DNA of 64,000 bases from Bacteroidota bacterium (lineage in GTDB: Bacteria; Bacteroidota; Bacteroidia; UKL13-3): NCBI GenBank assembly GCA_027484685.1, contig JAIXSO010000059.1:1-64000 (forward strand), in the 5' to 3' direction. Positions 1 to 8,029 of this stretch are shown piece by piece; positions within the stretch are counted from its first letter, which is position 1, and each line of letters starts with the position of its first letter. Under the pieces are notes generated by a model that searched no databases, was not told the DNA's origin, and saw only the letters and a program-made list of their open reading frames with translations. The position numbers and the translations under genes were made by a program.

Positions 1-111
1 ATTACCACTTTGAAAATTTGTGCAACAGGAGAAAAACGAAGGTGGCTGGATGCTCTTTTTGATACGGTACCTAAAACAACTGCTCCTTATATCTTTTCTA
101 ATGCATAATTT
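1..111 (+). CDS. 3' end of an unidentified gene cut by the window edge
   Basis: Frame 1 is open from the first base to a TAA at 109-111 and would give the last 36 residues of a protein (ending ...TTAPYIFSNA). The stretch looks protein-like but I do not recognise the family. A second candidate in frame 2, starting at GTG 20 and ending at 211 (63 residues), overlaps it; it starts behind an in-frame stop and reads less like a protein. A third frame is open only to about 62. Which frame is real cannot be settled without the upstream sequence, so this is a weak call. Confidence 0.3.
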
Positions 112-221
112 GGGTTTAACAAATAGCTTTGGTGATATTTTTATAGCTAGACCTAAAACGGGAGTTTTAAAAATACAAACAAAAAAAGTACTTTACGAAT
201 TAATCAAATAAGCAAAATACC

Positions 222-731
222 TTAATACTGCATCAATTTTATTTCATCAGCATTTCTAAAAAAATGCAGTTTCAGTGTTTCGCTCGAGGTATCGCTAGTG
301 TAAACTCCGCGGCTAAATATCAAATCATCGTAGCGCATTTTTACATCAAATTTGCCTGTTAAGTGGTTGCTGGTATCGGCACCGGTAAATTCAAATTCTA
401 AAAAATATTGGTTGTTAATGCTCCAAGTTCCTTTGCCCGTTGGGTTTTGGGTAGTTATGGTGCTATCGGCTTTAAACTCAATTTTAAAAGCATTGTCGGG
501 ATTTAAAAATTCGCGCGAGTCGTTATACACCATTTTGCGTTTGTTAAACTTGCGGTTTTCAAATTGAAATAAAGTCCAAGGTTTACGGCAAAGTTCATTT
601 ACCAACGAGTCGTTTACTTTATCGCGTTTGGTAAAAAAGTAAGTGTATTTGGTAGTGTAAACCGTATCTGATTTAAAATTACAAGCACCAAATATGGTTA
701 ACACAACTACTGCAGCAATTAATTTTTTCAT
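222..731 (-). CDS. small lipoprotein, lipocalin-like fold suspected
   Basis: A 169-residue protein with a lipoprotein signal: a hydrophobic stretch then the lipobox FGAC with Cys17 as the predicted lipidated residue, so it is probably anchored in the envelope. The mature part has the pattern of small Bacteroidota lipocalin-like lipoproteins (PWTLFQFE near residue 51, then KGTWSINNQYFLEFEF and later beta strands), that is, one beta-rich domain that measures a difference between 'expected' and 'actual' strands. It has no catalytic motif. It is convergent with the partial gene at the window start and divergent from prfA. The lipocalin-like reading is inference; the lipoprotein call is firm. Confidence 0.8.
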   Translation of the reverse strand: MKKLIAAVVVLTIFGACNFKSDTVYTTKYTYFFTKRDKVNDSLVNELCRKPWTLFQFENRKFNKRKMVYNDSREFLNPDNAFKIEFKADSTITTQNPTGKGTWSINNQYFLEFEFTGADTSNHLTGKFDVKMRYDDLIFSRGVYTSDTSSETLKLHFFRNADEIKLMQY

Positions 732-849
732 TAATAATATTAATTTTTAAAGTTTAGCAATATAAAATAAGGATTGAATTTTAAAAAAACGGATTGAAAT
801 ATCCAATCAACAAAAAATCAAAATCTTAGGTAATAAAGCGCAGGTGGCT

Positions 850-857
850 TATATTTG
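850..857 (+). promoter_or_regulatory. -7 promoter box of prfA (TATATTTG)
   Basis: TATATTTG matches the Bacteroidota -7 consensus TAnnTTTG and lies 28 bases before the prfA ATG. No clear -33 TTTG is seen at the usual distance, so only the -7 element is claimed. Confidence 0.5.
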
Positions 858-885
858 CGCCTCAAATTTTAAAGCTTTATAAGCA

Positions 886-1959
886 ATGTTAGATAAATTA
901 GAAGCAATTTATACCCGCTTTAAAAATGTAGAAGAGCTTATCAGTCAGCCAGATATACTTTCTGACATGAAACGTTTTACCACATTAAACAAGGAATATA
1001 AAAACTTAAATGGAATTGTGAATAAATACCATGAGTATAAAAACTTAATGGATAATATAGACAATGCCCGCGATATTTTAAAAAATGAAAAAGATTCGGA
1101 TTTGCGCGATATGGCCAAAGAAGAATTAGATATGCTTGAGCCAAAAGTGCAACCTTTGGAAGAAGAAATTAGAATTTTACTAATTCCGAAAGAGCCTGAG
1201 GATGAGAAAAATGCAACCATTGAGATTAGAGGTGGAACTGGTGGCGATGAGGCTTCGTTATTTGCTGGCGAGTTATTTAGAATGTACAGCCGCTATTGCG
1301 AAAGCAAAGGTTGGAAAACCGAAGTGCTTGATTTTACCGAAGGTTCGGTTGGTGGTTACAAAGAAATTGTAATGGAAGTAACTGGCGAAGATGTGTATGG
1401 AATTTTAAAATACGAAAGTGGTGTTCACCGTGTGCAACGTGTGCCTGATACTGAATCGCAAGGAAGGGTTCATACTTCGGCTGCATCGGTAGTGGTTTTA
1501 CCTGAAGCCGAAGAGGTGGATGTAGAAATTAATCCAGCCGATATTGAAATGCAAACTTCACGCTCTGGTGGTGCTGGTGGGCAAAATGTAAATAAGGTAG
1601 AATCGAAAGTGCAATTAACCCACAAACCTTCGGGAATTGTGGTAGTTTGTCAGGTAGAACGTAACCAAAAAGGTAACCGCGAGCGTGCCATGCAAATGTT
1701 AAGAACCAAATTATACGAAATTGAGTTGAAAAAACATTTAGATGGTATTTCGAGCAGACGTAAAACCATGGTTTCTACGGGTGATAGAAGTGCTAAAATT
1801 AGAACTTATAATTATCCGCAAGCACGTGTAACCGATCATAGAATTGGGTTAACTAAATACAATTTGCCTGAGGTTATAAATGGTGATATTCAAGAGTTTA
1901 TTGATCAATTACAAATAGCCGAAAATGCTGAAAAGCTAAAAGAAGGCGGCATGAACTAA
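886..1959 (+). CDS. prfA: peptide chain release factor 1
   Basis: Release factor 1, which reads UAA and UAG in the ribosomal A site and triggers hydrolysis of peptidyl-tRNA. The 357-residue length is normal. The codon-recognition loop appears as PDT at residues 187-189 within [11 protein letters not shown], the RF1-type PxT motif rather than the SPF of RF2. The catalytic GGQ lies at 231-233 in [11 protein letters not shown]; its glutamine is normally methylated by PrmC. The N-terminal half (1-100) is the helical domain. The ATG at 886 follows a good -7 box and the protein begins as family members do ([12 protein letters not shown]). The gene stands alone; the next gene starts 106 bases later. 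Identification is secure. Confidence 0.98.
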   Translation: MLDKLEAIYTRFKNVEELISQPDILSDMKRFTTLNKEYKNLNGIVNKYHEYKNLMDNIDNARDILKNEKDSDLRDMAKEELDMLEPKVQPLEEEIRILLIPKEPEDEKNATIEIRGGTGGDEASLFAGELFRMYSRYCESKGWKTEVLDFTEGSVGGYKEIVMEVTGEDVYGILKYESGVHRVQRVPDTESQGRVHTSAASVVVLPEAEEVDVEINPADIEMQTSRSGGAGGQNVNKVESKVQLTHKPSGIVVVCQVERNQKGNRERAMQMLRTKLYEIELKKHLDGISSRRKTMVSTGDRSAKIRTYNYPQARVTDHRIGLTKYNLPEVINGDIQEFIDQLQIAENAEKLKEGGMN

Positions 1960-2065
1960 TATTGGTTTTATACTTTAGGTTAATTTATTAAAAGGTTAAA
2001 TTTACATCAAGCATTCAAGCAAATAGATTTAAAATGAGTATGTTTGATGCTTTCTATTTAATGAA

Positions 2066-3547
2066 ATGAAAAATATTAAATACTTATTTTTTGTATTAGC
2101 AGTAATTACCGTTTTGGGTTGTAAAAAAGGGTTTGAAGGCGAGTTAAGTTCTCAGTCAAATCCTGAAACTTTTATGGCGGTTAATAAAATTGAACGCAGT
2201 GGTACCAACAGATTAACTACCCGTGTTGATGCATATTGGTGGGGAACTTCGCAAGATGGTTTTGTGGTTGGTTTTGAAGTTTCAATTGATAGCATGAAAA
2301 CTTGGACTTACACTACCAGAACCGATAGCAGCTTGTTGTTGATTATTCCACAAGGAAGCGATACTGCCGATATTGATGTTTTTGTAAGAGCCATTGATAA
2401 TTTAGGCCAAAAAGATTTAACGCCTGCAAGTTTAGCTTATCCTGTTAGAAATTCTGCTCCTAACGCTGCTATTACCAATATTGCAGGTAAAAAAACTACT
2501 AAATCTTTTCCAGCAGTTCACTTTTTTTGGACAGCAAACGATGCGGATGGTTTACAAGATATAAATGGTTTTGAGGTACTTTTAAACGATACCAATGCTA
2601 CTCCATATACATTAGCCAGCAGTGTAAACGATATTACCATTATGGCCGATAACAATTTTTCAGATTCGTGTTTTGTGTATGTAGGTACTAAAACCAAAGC
2701 GCTTGACGGCCGCATAAAAGGTATTAAATACAATGTTTGGAACTATTTTTATGTAAGAGCTTTTGATAAAGCAGGATTGCGTTCAGCATTTGTTTTCGAT
2801 TCTATTTTTATTAAAAAGCCTGTTTCTAAAGTATTGTTCATCAATGCATATTTAACTTCGCGGAATGCACCACAAAATTTTATAGCTACCAGAACGGTAA
2901 GTTTTATTCCTGCTTTCGATACTTTATATTTAAATAATAGAGATGCGCAACAAAATAGCTTTGAACAATCGCCAGATGCATTAACACAAGCTCGTGTATT
3001 TTCATTTTTCGATAAGATAATTTGGATTAGTGATGAAGGAGCAACTGCTGCCACTTTATCGTTAGCACAAATAAGTACAGCTGATTTTTTTGAAAATGGT
3101 GGCCGTATGTTTATGATGTGTAATTTTGGTTCAGATATTCCAAATGAATTAGAAAGTTTTGGATTTACACCAATTCAAAAATTAGTCAGCGATTCGAGTG
3201 GACTGGCTATACGCATGAATGTAAATGATGAAATGACACCTTTTGACAATACTTGGCCAACTTTAAAATGTAATACCATTATTTCGAGTGCTAGGCCATT
3301 TTTTACCCAAACCACGTCAAGCGGAACTAGTAGTTTTGACTCTACCTATAAAGCTAAGTTGATAACATTAGGTCCTGGTGGTGTTAGACCATTTAATGGA
3401 CAATCTACTGTGGTGGGTAAACGTATTTCGTTAAAATACAATAGAACTGCCTTGGTATTTATGAGTTTACCTGTTCAAAACCTAAATGGAAACAGCAATG
3501 GGAATTTGTTTTTAGAAAAAGTATTAAAAGACGAATTAGGATTTTAG
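2066..3547 (+). CDS. lipoprotein with fibronectin-like domains, function unknown
   Basis: A 493-residue lipoprotein: signal peptide with lipobox VLGC and Cys19 as the lipid attachment site. Residues about 45-125 and 130-250 read as two beta-sandwich (fibronectin III-like) modules, each with phrases such as DGFVVGFEVSIDS and ADGLQDINGFEVLLNDT. The C-terminal half (about 255-490) starts KVLFINAYLT and contains WISDEGATAATLSL, which resembles an alpha/beta fold with a glutamine-amidotransferase-like flavour, but no catalytic triad was identified. It is followed one base later by purN, so the two may be co-transcribed, although purN plainly has its own role. No function can be given. Confidence 0.85.
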   Translation: MKNIKYLFFVLAVITVLGCKKGFEGELSSQSNPETFMAVNKIERSGTNRLTTRVDAYWWGTSQDGFVVGFEVSIDSMKTWTYTTRTDSSLLLIIPQGSDTADIDVFVRAIDNLGQKDLTPASLAYPVRNSAPNAAITNIAGKKTTKSFPAVHFFWTANDADGLQDINGFEVLLNDTNATPYTLASSVNDITIMADNNFSDSCFVYVGTKTKALDGRIKGIKYNVWNYFYVRAFDKAGLRSAFVFDSIFIKKPVSKVLFINAYLTSRNAPQNFIATRTVSFIPAFDTLYLNNRDAQQNSFEQSPDALTQARVFSFFDKIIWISDEGATAATLSLAQISTADFFENGGRMFMMCNFGSDIPNELESFGFTPIQKLVSDSSGLAIRMNVNDEMTPFDNTWPTLKCNTIISSARPFFTQTTSSGTSSFDSTYKAKLITLGPGGVRPFNGQSTVVGKRISLKYNRTALVFMSLPVQNLNGNSNGNLFLEKVLKDELGF

Positions 3548-3548
3548 T

Positions 3549-4112
3549 TTGAAAAACATCATCATATTTGCTTCAGGTAGTGGCAGCAATGCTGAAAATA
3601 TAGCCCAATATTTTACCAATAATAGTAACGTAAAAATACAAGCAGTATTTACCAATAATGCGCAAGCAGGTGTAATTGCGCGCATGGAAAAGTTTAATAT
3701 TCCATGTGTAGTTTTTAACCGTGCAGAGTATAAAGATGAAACTTTTTTCTTAAATAAAATCAACCAATACCAACCTGATTTAATAGTTTTAGCAGGTTTT
3801 TTATGGCTTGTACCTGAATTTTTGGTAAATGCTTTTCCTAATAAAATTATCAATATTCACCCAGCTTTGTTGCCAAAATTTGGTGGAAAAGGCATGTATG
3901 GAATGCATGTGCACGAAGCAGTAAAAGCTGCTAACGAAACCGAAACAGGTATTACCATTCATTATGTAAACCAACATTTTGACGAAGGTGAACCTATATT
4001 TCAAGCCAAAGTAGCATTAACACAAACCGATACTCCCGATTCTATTGCACATAAAATTCATGATTTGGAAATGGCTCATTTCCCAAAAGTGATAGAAAAT
4101 TTATTATTTTAG
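3549..4112 (+). CDS. purN: phosphoribosylglycinamide formyltransferase
   Basis: GAR transformylase of purine biosynthesis: transfers the formyl group of 10-formyltetrahydrofolate to GAR. Its 187 residues match the family. The nucleotide-phosphate loop ASGSGSN is at residues 8-14. The catalytic set Asn102, His104 (INIHPALLP) and Asp145 (HFDEGEPI) corresponds to the Asn/His/Asp of the E. coli enzyme. The likely start is TTG at 3549, one base after the upstream stop, because the protein then begins MKNIIIFASGSGSN exactly as the family does; no ATG lies nearby in frame. It is the last housekeeping gene before the three-gene cassette at 4162-6442. Confidence 0.96.
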   Translation: MKNIIIFASGSGSNAENIAQYFTNNSNVKIQAVFTNNAQAGVIARMEKFNIPCVVFNRAEYKDETFFLNKINQYQPDLIVLAGFLWLVPEFLVNAFPNKIINIHPALLPKFGGKGMYGMHVHEAVKAANETETGITIHYVNQHFDEGEPIFQAKVALTQTDTPDSIAHKIHDLEMAHFPKVIENLLF

Positions 4113-4161
4113 TGGCAGTTGTTGTTATTTTTAGTTTTATTCGTAAAATAAATTTAAAAAG

Positions 4162-4833
4162 ATGCTAAAAGAATATCTTCAGATTAATGCACGAAGTATA
4201 GTTTTCTTAGGTGATTTCAACCCGATTATTATCCAGCCTTTCTGGCTTTCTTCAAAAAAGATAATCAGAGAACTTGAAGCGAAGGATGCCAATGTTGAGG
4301 TTATACATAATGAAATTGTAAAATATACAATTTCTCAGTGGGCATCTTTGGAAATAACGCCCAAGAGGTTTGAGCTGAAGACAACTCAAGAACCTTTTTT
4401 TGAACCGTTAAAAGACTTAGCAATTTCTGTCTTTTCTATTTTGAGAGAGACTCCAATAAGAGCAGTAGGCATAAATCATATATTTCATTATGCATTACCA
4501 GATAAAGAGAGATACTTAAAACTAGGTAAGGTATTATCTCCCTTAGATCAGCTAGACTCCATAATGAATGACCCTAAATTATTGTCTATCGAGTTTGTTG
4601 AAAATCAAAGAAAGGATTCTAATTTAGGACATTACAGGGTTCGAATTGAGCCATCAGATAAAATTCCGGGTGAACAGTTTGGAGTTTCATTAAATATTAA
4701 TGACCATCTTGCAATAGCTGATATTGATGCAAATAATACTGAAATGGCTTTAAGCCTTCTAAAAGACAATTGGCTAAACTCGGCAAATAGAGCAAATAAA
4801 TTAGGAGAAGAGTTATGGAAAAAGATAATGTAG
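4162..4833 (+). CDS. TIGR04255-like hypothetical protein, cassette gene 1
   Basis: A 223-residue cytoplasmic protein without signal peptide or membrane segment. The order of features recalls the sporadically distributed TIGR04255 family: an N-terminal strand set, a central RAVGINHIFHYAL segment (about residues 93-106), then a region rich in paired strands (GHYRVRIEPSD near 153-163) and a C-terminal segment in which a strand pair precedes a long helix. I recall this from memory and have not searched it. It is the first gene of a cassette in which the second gene starts inside its 3' end (overlap 4815-4833) and the third overlaps the second by one base, so translation is probably coupled. Candidate sensor or scaffold; the biochemical role is unknown. 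Confidence 0.75.
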   Translation: MLKEYLQINARSIVFLGDFNPIIIQPFWLSSKKIIRELEAKDANVEVIHNEIVKYTISQWASLEITPKRFELKTTQEPFFEPLKDLAISVFSILRETPIRAVGINHIFHYALPDKERYLKLGKVLSPLDQLDSIMNDPKLLSIEFVENQRKDSNLGHYRVRIEPSDKIPGEQFGVSLNINDHLAIADIDANNTEMALSLLKDNWLNSANRANKLGEELWKKIM

Positions 4834-5360
4834 AGTTATTAACTACTGATTATAATATACCAGTAGTATTGGATAAATTGAATAGTAATTATCAAAAAAA
4901 GAAGGAAAAGCTTGTAGACTTTTTTGATAACTTAGGAGTAAAAAAGTCTTATTTGGAAAACAATGGATCTGAATTTAATTCAGATGAAAAAATAGTGGTT
5001 CCCAATTTTCATGATTCTAAATCAAATTTGCTTGGCAATCATACTAAAAGAACTCAGAGTTGGATCGGATTTATTACACACATATATAGCGATTCTCTAT
5101 CATTTGAGGCCAAAATTTATGATATTTACGATAGGTCAACATATGAGATTCAAACCTTTTATTTTAATGAAATATCGGATGAAGATAAAGAGTTTATTTT
5201 AGAAGGTAGTGTGTTCTATTGGAGTATTGGGCAAAATGTTAGAAATAGTCAAGTTTTTACTGAGTCTTCAATTAGATTTCAAAGATTACCGCAATTGACT
5301 GTTGAAGAAGTTGATGAAGCAATTGATAAAGCAAATGAATTATTTAATTTTTTTGTTTGA
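4815..5360 (+). CDS. small beta-rich hypothetical protein, cassette gene 2
   Basis: A 181-residue cytoplasmic protein that begins 19 bases before the end of gene 1 (ATG at 4815). Residues 1-50 are charged and helical (QKKKEKLVDFF). Residues about 78-160 form a small beta-barrel-like module: WIGFITHIYSDSLSFEAKIYD, then EIQTFYFNEIS, then the striking FYWSIGQN and SSIRFQRLP motifs. I recall short uncharacterised proteins with the same FYWSIG...IRFRRLP signature in other bacteria, often described only as hypothetical; this is memory, not a search. It has no catalytic motif. Its place between a TIGR04255-like protein and a hydrolase suggests a partner or regulator of one of them. Confidence 0.75.
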   Translation: MEKDNVELLTTDYNIPVVLDKLNSNYQKKKEKLVDFFDNLGVKKSYLENNGSEFNSDEKIVVPNFHDSKSNLLGNHTKRTQSWIGFITHIYSDSLSFEAKIYDIYDRSTYEIQTFYFNEISDEDKEFILEGSVFYWSIGQNVRNSQVFTESSIRFQRLPQLTVEEVDEAIDKANELFNFFV

Positions 5361-6442
5361 TGTTTGCAGAGGTAAATCTTATTGGGACCGGTGGTGGTTA
5401 TGGGGAATCTATTGTAATTAATTTAGGGAATAACGAATGGATTATTGTTGATTCTTGTATAAATCCGATCTCTAAAGAACCACTTGCATTGGAATATCTT
5501 CAAGGGAGAGGAGTAAATCTAAAAGAGTCTGTTAAATTAATTATTTGTACCCATTGGCATAATGATCACATTAAAGGACTAAGTAAAATACTTAATGAAT
5601 GCGCAAATGCTAAGTTTTGCTATACTCAAGTTACCGATAAAGCTAAGTTTTTCAGATACATAACATTTGATTCTAAAAAAGTTGTAAGTGATGAAGAAAC
5701 TGCTTCCACAACTGAATTTTTAAAATGTCTAGAAATTTTAAAATTTAGAAAAAGTCAACCTATATACGCTTTTCAAGATAGAAATTTATTTTCGACAGAT
5801 TATGGTTGTTCTATTTATTCCCTAAGCCCATCAGATTATATATTAGATCAGTTTAATGTTGAACTTGAATCTTTGCTTAATAATGACTTTAGTGTTAATC
5901 GTAAACATATAAATAAAACACCAAATAATAAATCAGTGGTACTGTTATTTATGTTTAAAAATCATTGTGCGTTATTAGGTGCTGATTTAGAGGTCTCTAA
6001 AAACAAGAACGAAGGATGGTTTCATATAGTCTCTAATTCTACTGTTTTAAAACCGCTTAAATTAAGTTTATTCAAAATTCCACACCACGGTTCTAAAAAT
6101 GCTTATTTTGAAGATTTGTGGAATTATCACATTGAAAAGAATGCTACTTCGGTTTTAACACCGTTTAATCTGTCAACTAGACTTCCTAAACTAGAGATGC
6201 TTCAAAAATATGCTAATCATACAAATAGTTTGTATATGACATCAAAAGTTACTGATTCACCAAAAGCTAAACCCAGAGCTAAACCAATTGAGAGACTTTT
6301 GAAAAATCTCGATAGAAAACCCTTTGAAGTGAAATTTGAAAAAGGTATCATTAATAATTCGATAAATTTACTTGATTCTGAAGCGACTTGGGAAACAAAG
6401 GTTTTTGAGGCTGCATTTCATGTTAATCCAATATTCAAATAA
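5360..6442 (+). CDS. ComEC/Rec2-type MBL-fold metallohydrolase, cassette gene 3
   Basis: A 360-residue soluble metallo-beta-lactamase-fold enzyme. The metal ligands are all visible: THWHNDH at residues 64-70 (His65, His67, Asp69, His70), the bridging Asp209 in LLGADLE, and the PHHGS motif at 241-245 typical of the ComEC C-terminal domain and its stand-alone relatives. Such enzymes hydrolyse phosphodiesters of nucleic acid or nucleotides. The N-terminal phrase GTGGGYGESIVINLG also fits the family. The start was taken as ATG 5360, which overlaps the previous stop as TGATG; a TTG three bases earlier is possible. Unlike ComEC it has no membrane channel, so it is not a DNA uptake protein. It is the probable effector or catalytic part of the cassette. 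Confidence 0.88.
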   Translation: MFAEVNLIGTGGGYGESIVINLGNNEWIIVDSCINPISKEPLALEYLQGRGVNLKESVKLIICTHWHNDHIKGLSKILNECANAKFCYTQVTDKAKFFRYITFDSKKVVSDEETASTTEFLKCLEILKFRKSQPIYAFQDRNLFSTDYGCSIYSLSPSDYILDQFNVELESLLNNDFSVNRKHINKTPNNKSVVLLFMFKNHCALLGADLEVSKNKNEGWFHIVSNSTVLKPLKLSLFKIPHHGSKNAYFEDLWNYHIEKNATSVLTPFNLSTRLPKLEMLQKYANHTNSLYMTSKVTDSPKAKPRAKPIERLLKNLDRKPFEVKFEKGIINNSINLLDSEATWETKVFEAAFHVNPIFK

Positions 6443-6449
6443 AAAGATT

Positions 6450-7619
6450 TCAACAATTTGGATTTCTTATATTTTCTATAAAATTACTTGCTAAATGGTA
6501 ATTAATATGGAACCAAATAAAAATACAAGGCACTGCTTTTAGTACATAAGGCACTATAATGTGTACACGCACGTATGGTGGGAATAAATCGGTTGGCGAA
6601 AGGCTGGTAAGTAAAATACAACTGATTAGTAAACCATTTTTAAGTTTGCTAGCAGGCATCAATAAGTAATACAATGCCACACCTACCAATGCTATATTAA
6701 ACGTACTCGATTCGGCTTTATGGTTAAAAATAATTACCCAAATACAACTACTGGCAAAAAGTAAAGTACGTTGTGTAGCTGTATTGTTTTTTATAAATAA
6801 TAAAATGCTTGTGCCCAATATTAATAAGCCTGCACCAACTACAGCAGTTTTATTTGGCTCAATAAAAAACCAAGTTTTTATCCAACCCATTACCGAAAGA
6901 CCATAACTTACCGAATGATCTTGTTGAAGCATTAACCACCAACTTTTGTATAAAAAAATCAACTGATTTGGGCTAACTACTACCAACGGAATTAGGAGCA
7001 ATACCACAAACCAAATAATTGACCATAAAATAAATTTAGGTTTTTGGTTATACAATAAAAATAATGGAAAAAGTATCAAGCCAAATAATTTTATAAATAC
7101 CGAAAGCATGAGCATTAATGCTGCCCAATTAGGTTTTTCTGATTCAAAAAAATGATAAGCAAACAGGAACAATATAACCATTAATATATTGGTTTGTGCG
7201 CTTTGCAAACTGGTTAGTGTTTCAAAAAAAATCAATAATAAAGCTATTTGTTTTTGGGTAGTATTTAAAATATTTAGCTTAAAAATAGCCCATAACAACA
7301 AAACGGTACTTGTTAAATTCCATACTACCAAACCAAGCCAATCGGGTAGAATGGCAAATGGTGCCATGGCCAAAGCAAAGGCCGGACTGTATTTAAATAA
7401 ATCGTATTGATCAGTTAAATGATGGATGTAAAGGTCTTTGTAATCAATTAAATGGATGAACGAATATTTGAAAATTACATAGTTATTATAATGCGTGTAA
7501 GTGCCACCAAAAGTATTATTGGGCAATAAATATAAATGCAAACTAGCCACAATGGTAGCCAATATATAAAGCCCAATAAGGGTTTTATCTTGCATAAAAA
7601 ACGCTTTGATTTTTTGCAT
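6450..7619 (-). CDS. GT87/DUF2029-like membrane glycosyltransferase
   Basis: A 389-residue integral membrane protein with about ten hydrophobic segments. The loop after the first segment contains DLYIHHLTDQYDLFKYSPAF, the KYSPxFAL signature of the GT87 (DUF2029) family, which uses polyprenyl-phosphate sugars, as in mycobacterial mannosyltransferases. The donor and acceptor here are unknown. It ends 8 bases from the convergent cassette gene 3 and is 13 bases from the RDD gene stop (7633) on the same strand, so it is probably the distal gene of a minus-strand group with the RDD and YifB genes. The family call rests on topology plus the motif. Confidence 0.8.
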   Translation of the reverse strand: MQKIKAFFMQDKTLIGLYILATIVASLHLYLLPNNTFGGTYTHYNNYVIFKYSFIHLIDYKDLYIHHLTDQYDLFKYSPAFALAMAPFAILPDWLGLVVWNLTSTVLLLWAIFKLNILNTTQKQIALLLIFFETLTSLQSAQTNILMVILFLFAYHFFESEKPNWAALMLMLSVFIKLFGLILFPLFLLYNQKPKFILWSIIWFVVLLLIPLVVVSPNQLIFLYKSWWLMLQQDHSVSYGLSVMGWIKTWFFIEPNKTAVVGAGLLILGTSILLFIKNNTATQRTLLFASSCIWVIIFNHKAESSTFNIALVGVALYYLLMPASKLKNGLLISCILLTSLSPTDLFPPYVRVHIIVPYVLKAVPCIFIWFHINYHLASNFIENIRNPNC

Positions 7620-7632
7620 AAAGAATAAAAAC

Positions 7633-8022
7633 TTAAAGTTCTATAACTACACTTCCCGTAAGCATATCGTGAATGGCTCTTTTTCGAGGATTTACATTTA
7701 TGGTAAAAAATGAAATAATACCCAAAAGCGCTTTGATTGGATAGCGAAAAATAGCTTGAAAAAGATCAATTCTTTTAGAGGTATCCTCTGCGCTTCTTAC
7801 CCTAATTTTACTTATATAATTGCCAAGTGTACAGCCATAAGCTACACAAATGGGTTCGTACAACACAACAACAATCACAAACAACAACATCCTAGCCGTT
7901 TCTGTTGTTTCTGGAAAGTAATCAATAATATTGGCAACAATAGCAAGCATTATTATTACAAAAATCGAGTCAATTAAGGTAGATTGAATGCGTGTTTTTA
8001 ATAAAGGGTATTTTTCTTCCAT
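7633..8022 (-). CDS. RDD family membrane protein
   Basis: Small integral membrane protein of the RDD family (function poorly known; some members are transporters). With the ATG at 8022 it has 129 residues (MEEKYPLLKTRIQS...). An upstream ATG at 8061 would overlap the end of yifB by 32 bases, so the internal start, 7 bases beyond the yifB stop, is preferred. Three hydrophobic segments are visible, and the conserved tail RKRAIHDMLTGSVVI with its Asp matches the family end (HDxLxxTxVV). The N-terminal Arg-Asp pair typical of the family appears as RIQSTLIDSIF. It lies in the same orientation as yifB and the GT87-like gene. Confidence 0.85.
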   Translation of the reverse strand: MEEKYPLLKTRIQSTLIDSIFVIIMLAIVANIIDYFPETTETARMLLFVIVVVLYEPICVAYGCTLGNYISKIRVRSAEDTSKRIDLFQAIFRYPIKALLGIISFFTINVNPRKRAIHDMLTGSVVIEL

Positions 8023-8029
8023 AAATATA

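Noticed and set aside
20-211. GTG-started 63-residue frame at the window start
   Set aside because: It begins behind an in-frame stop, has no recognisable domain, and overlaps the frame-1 end that reads more like a protein. Left as an alternative inside the partial feature.
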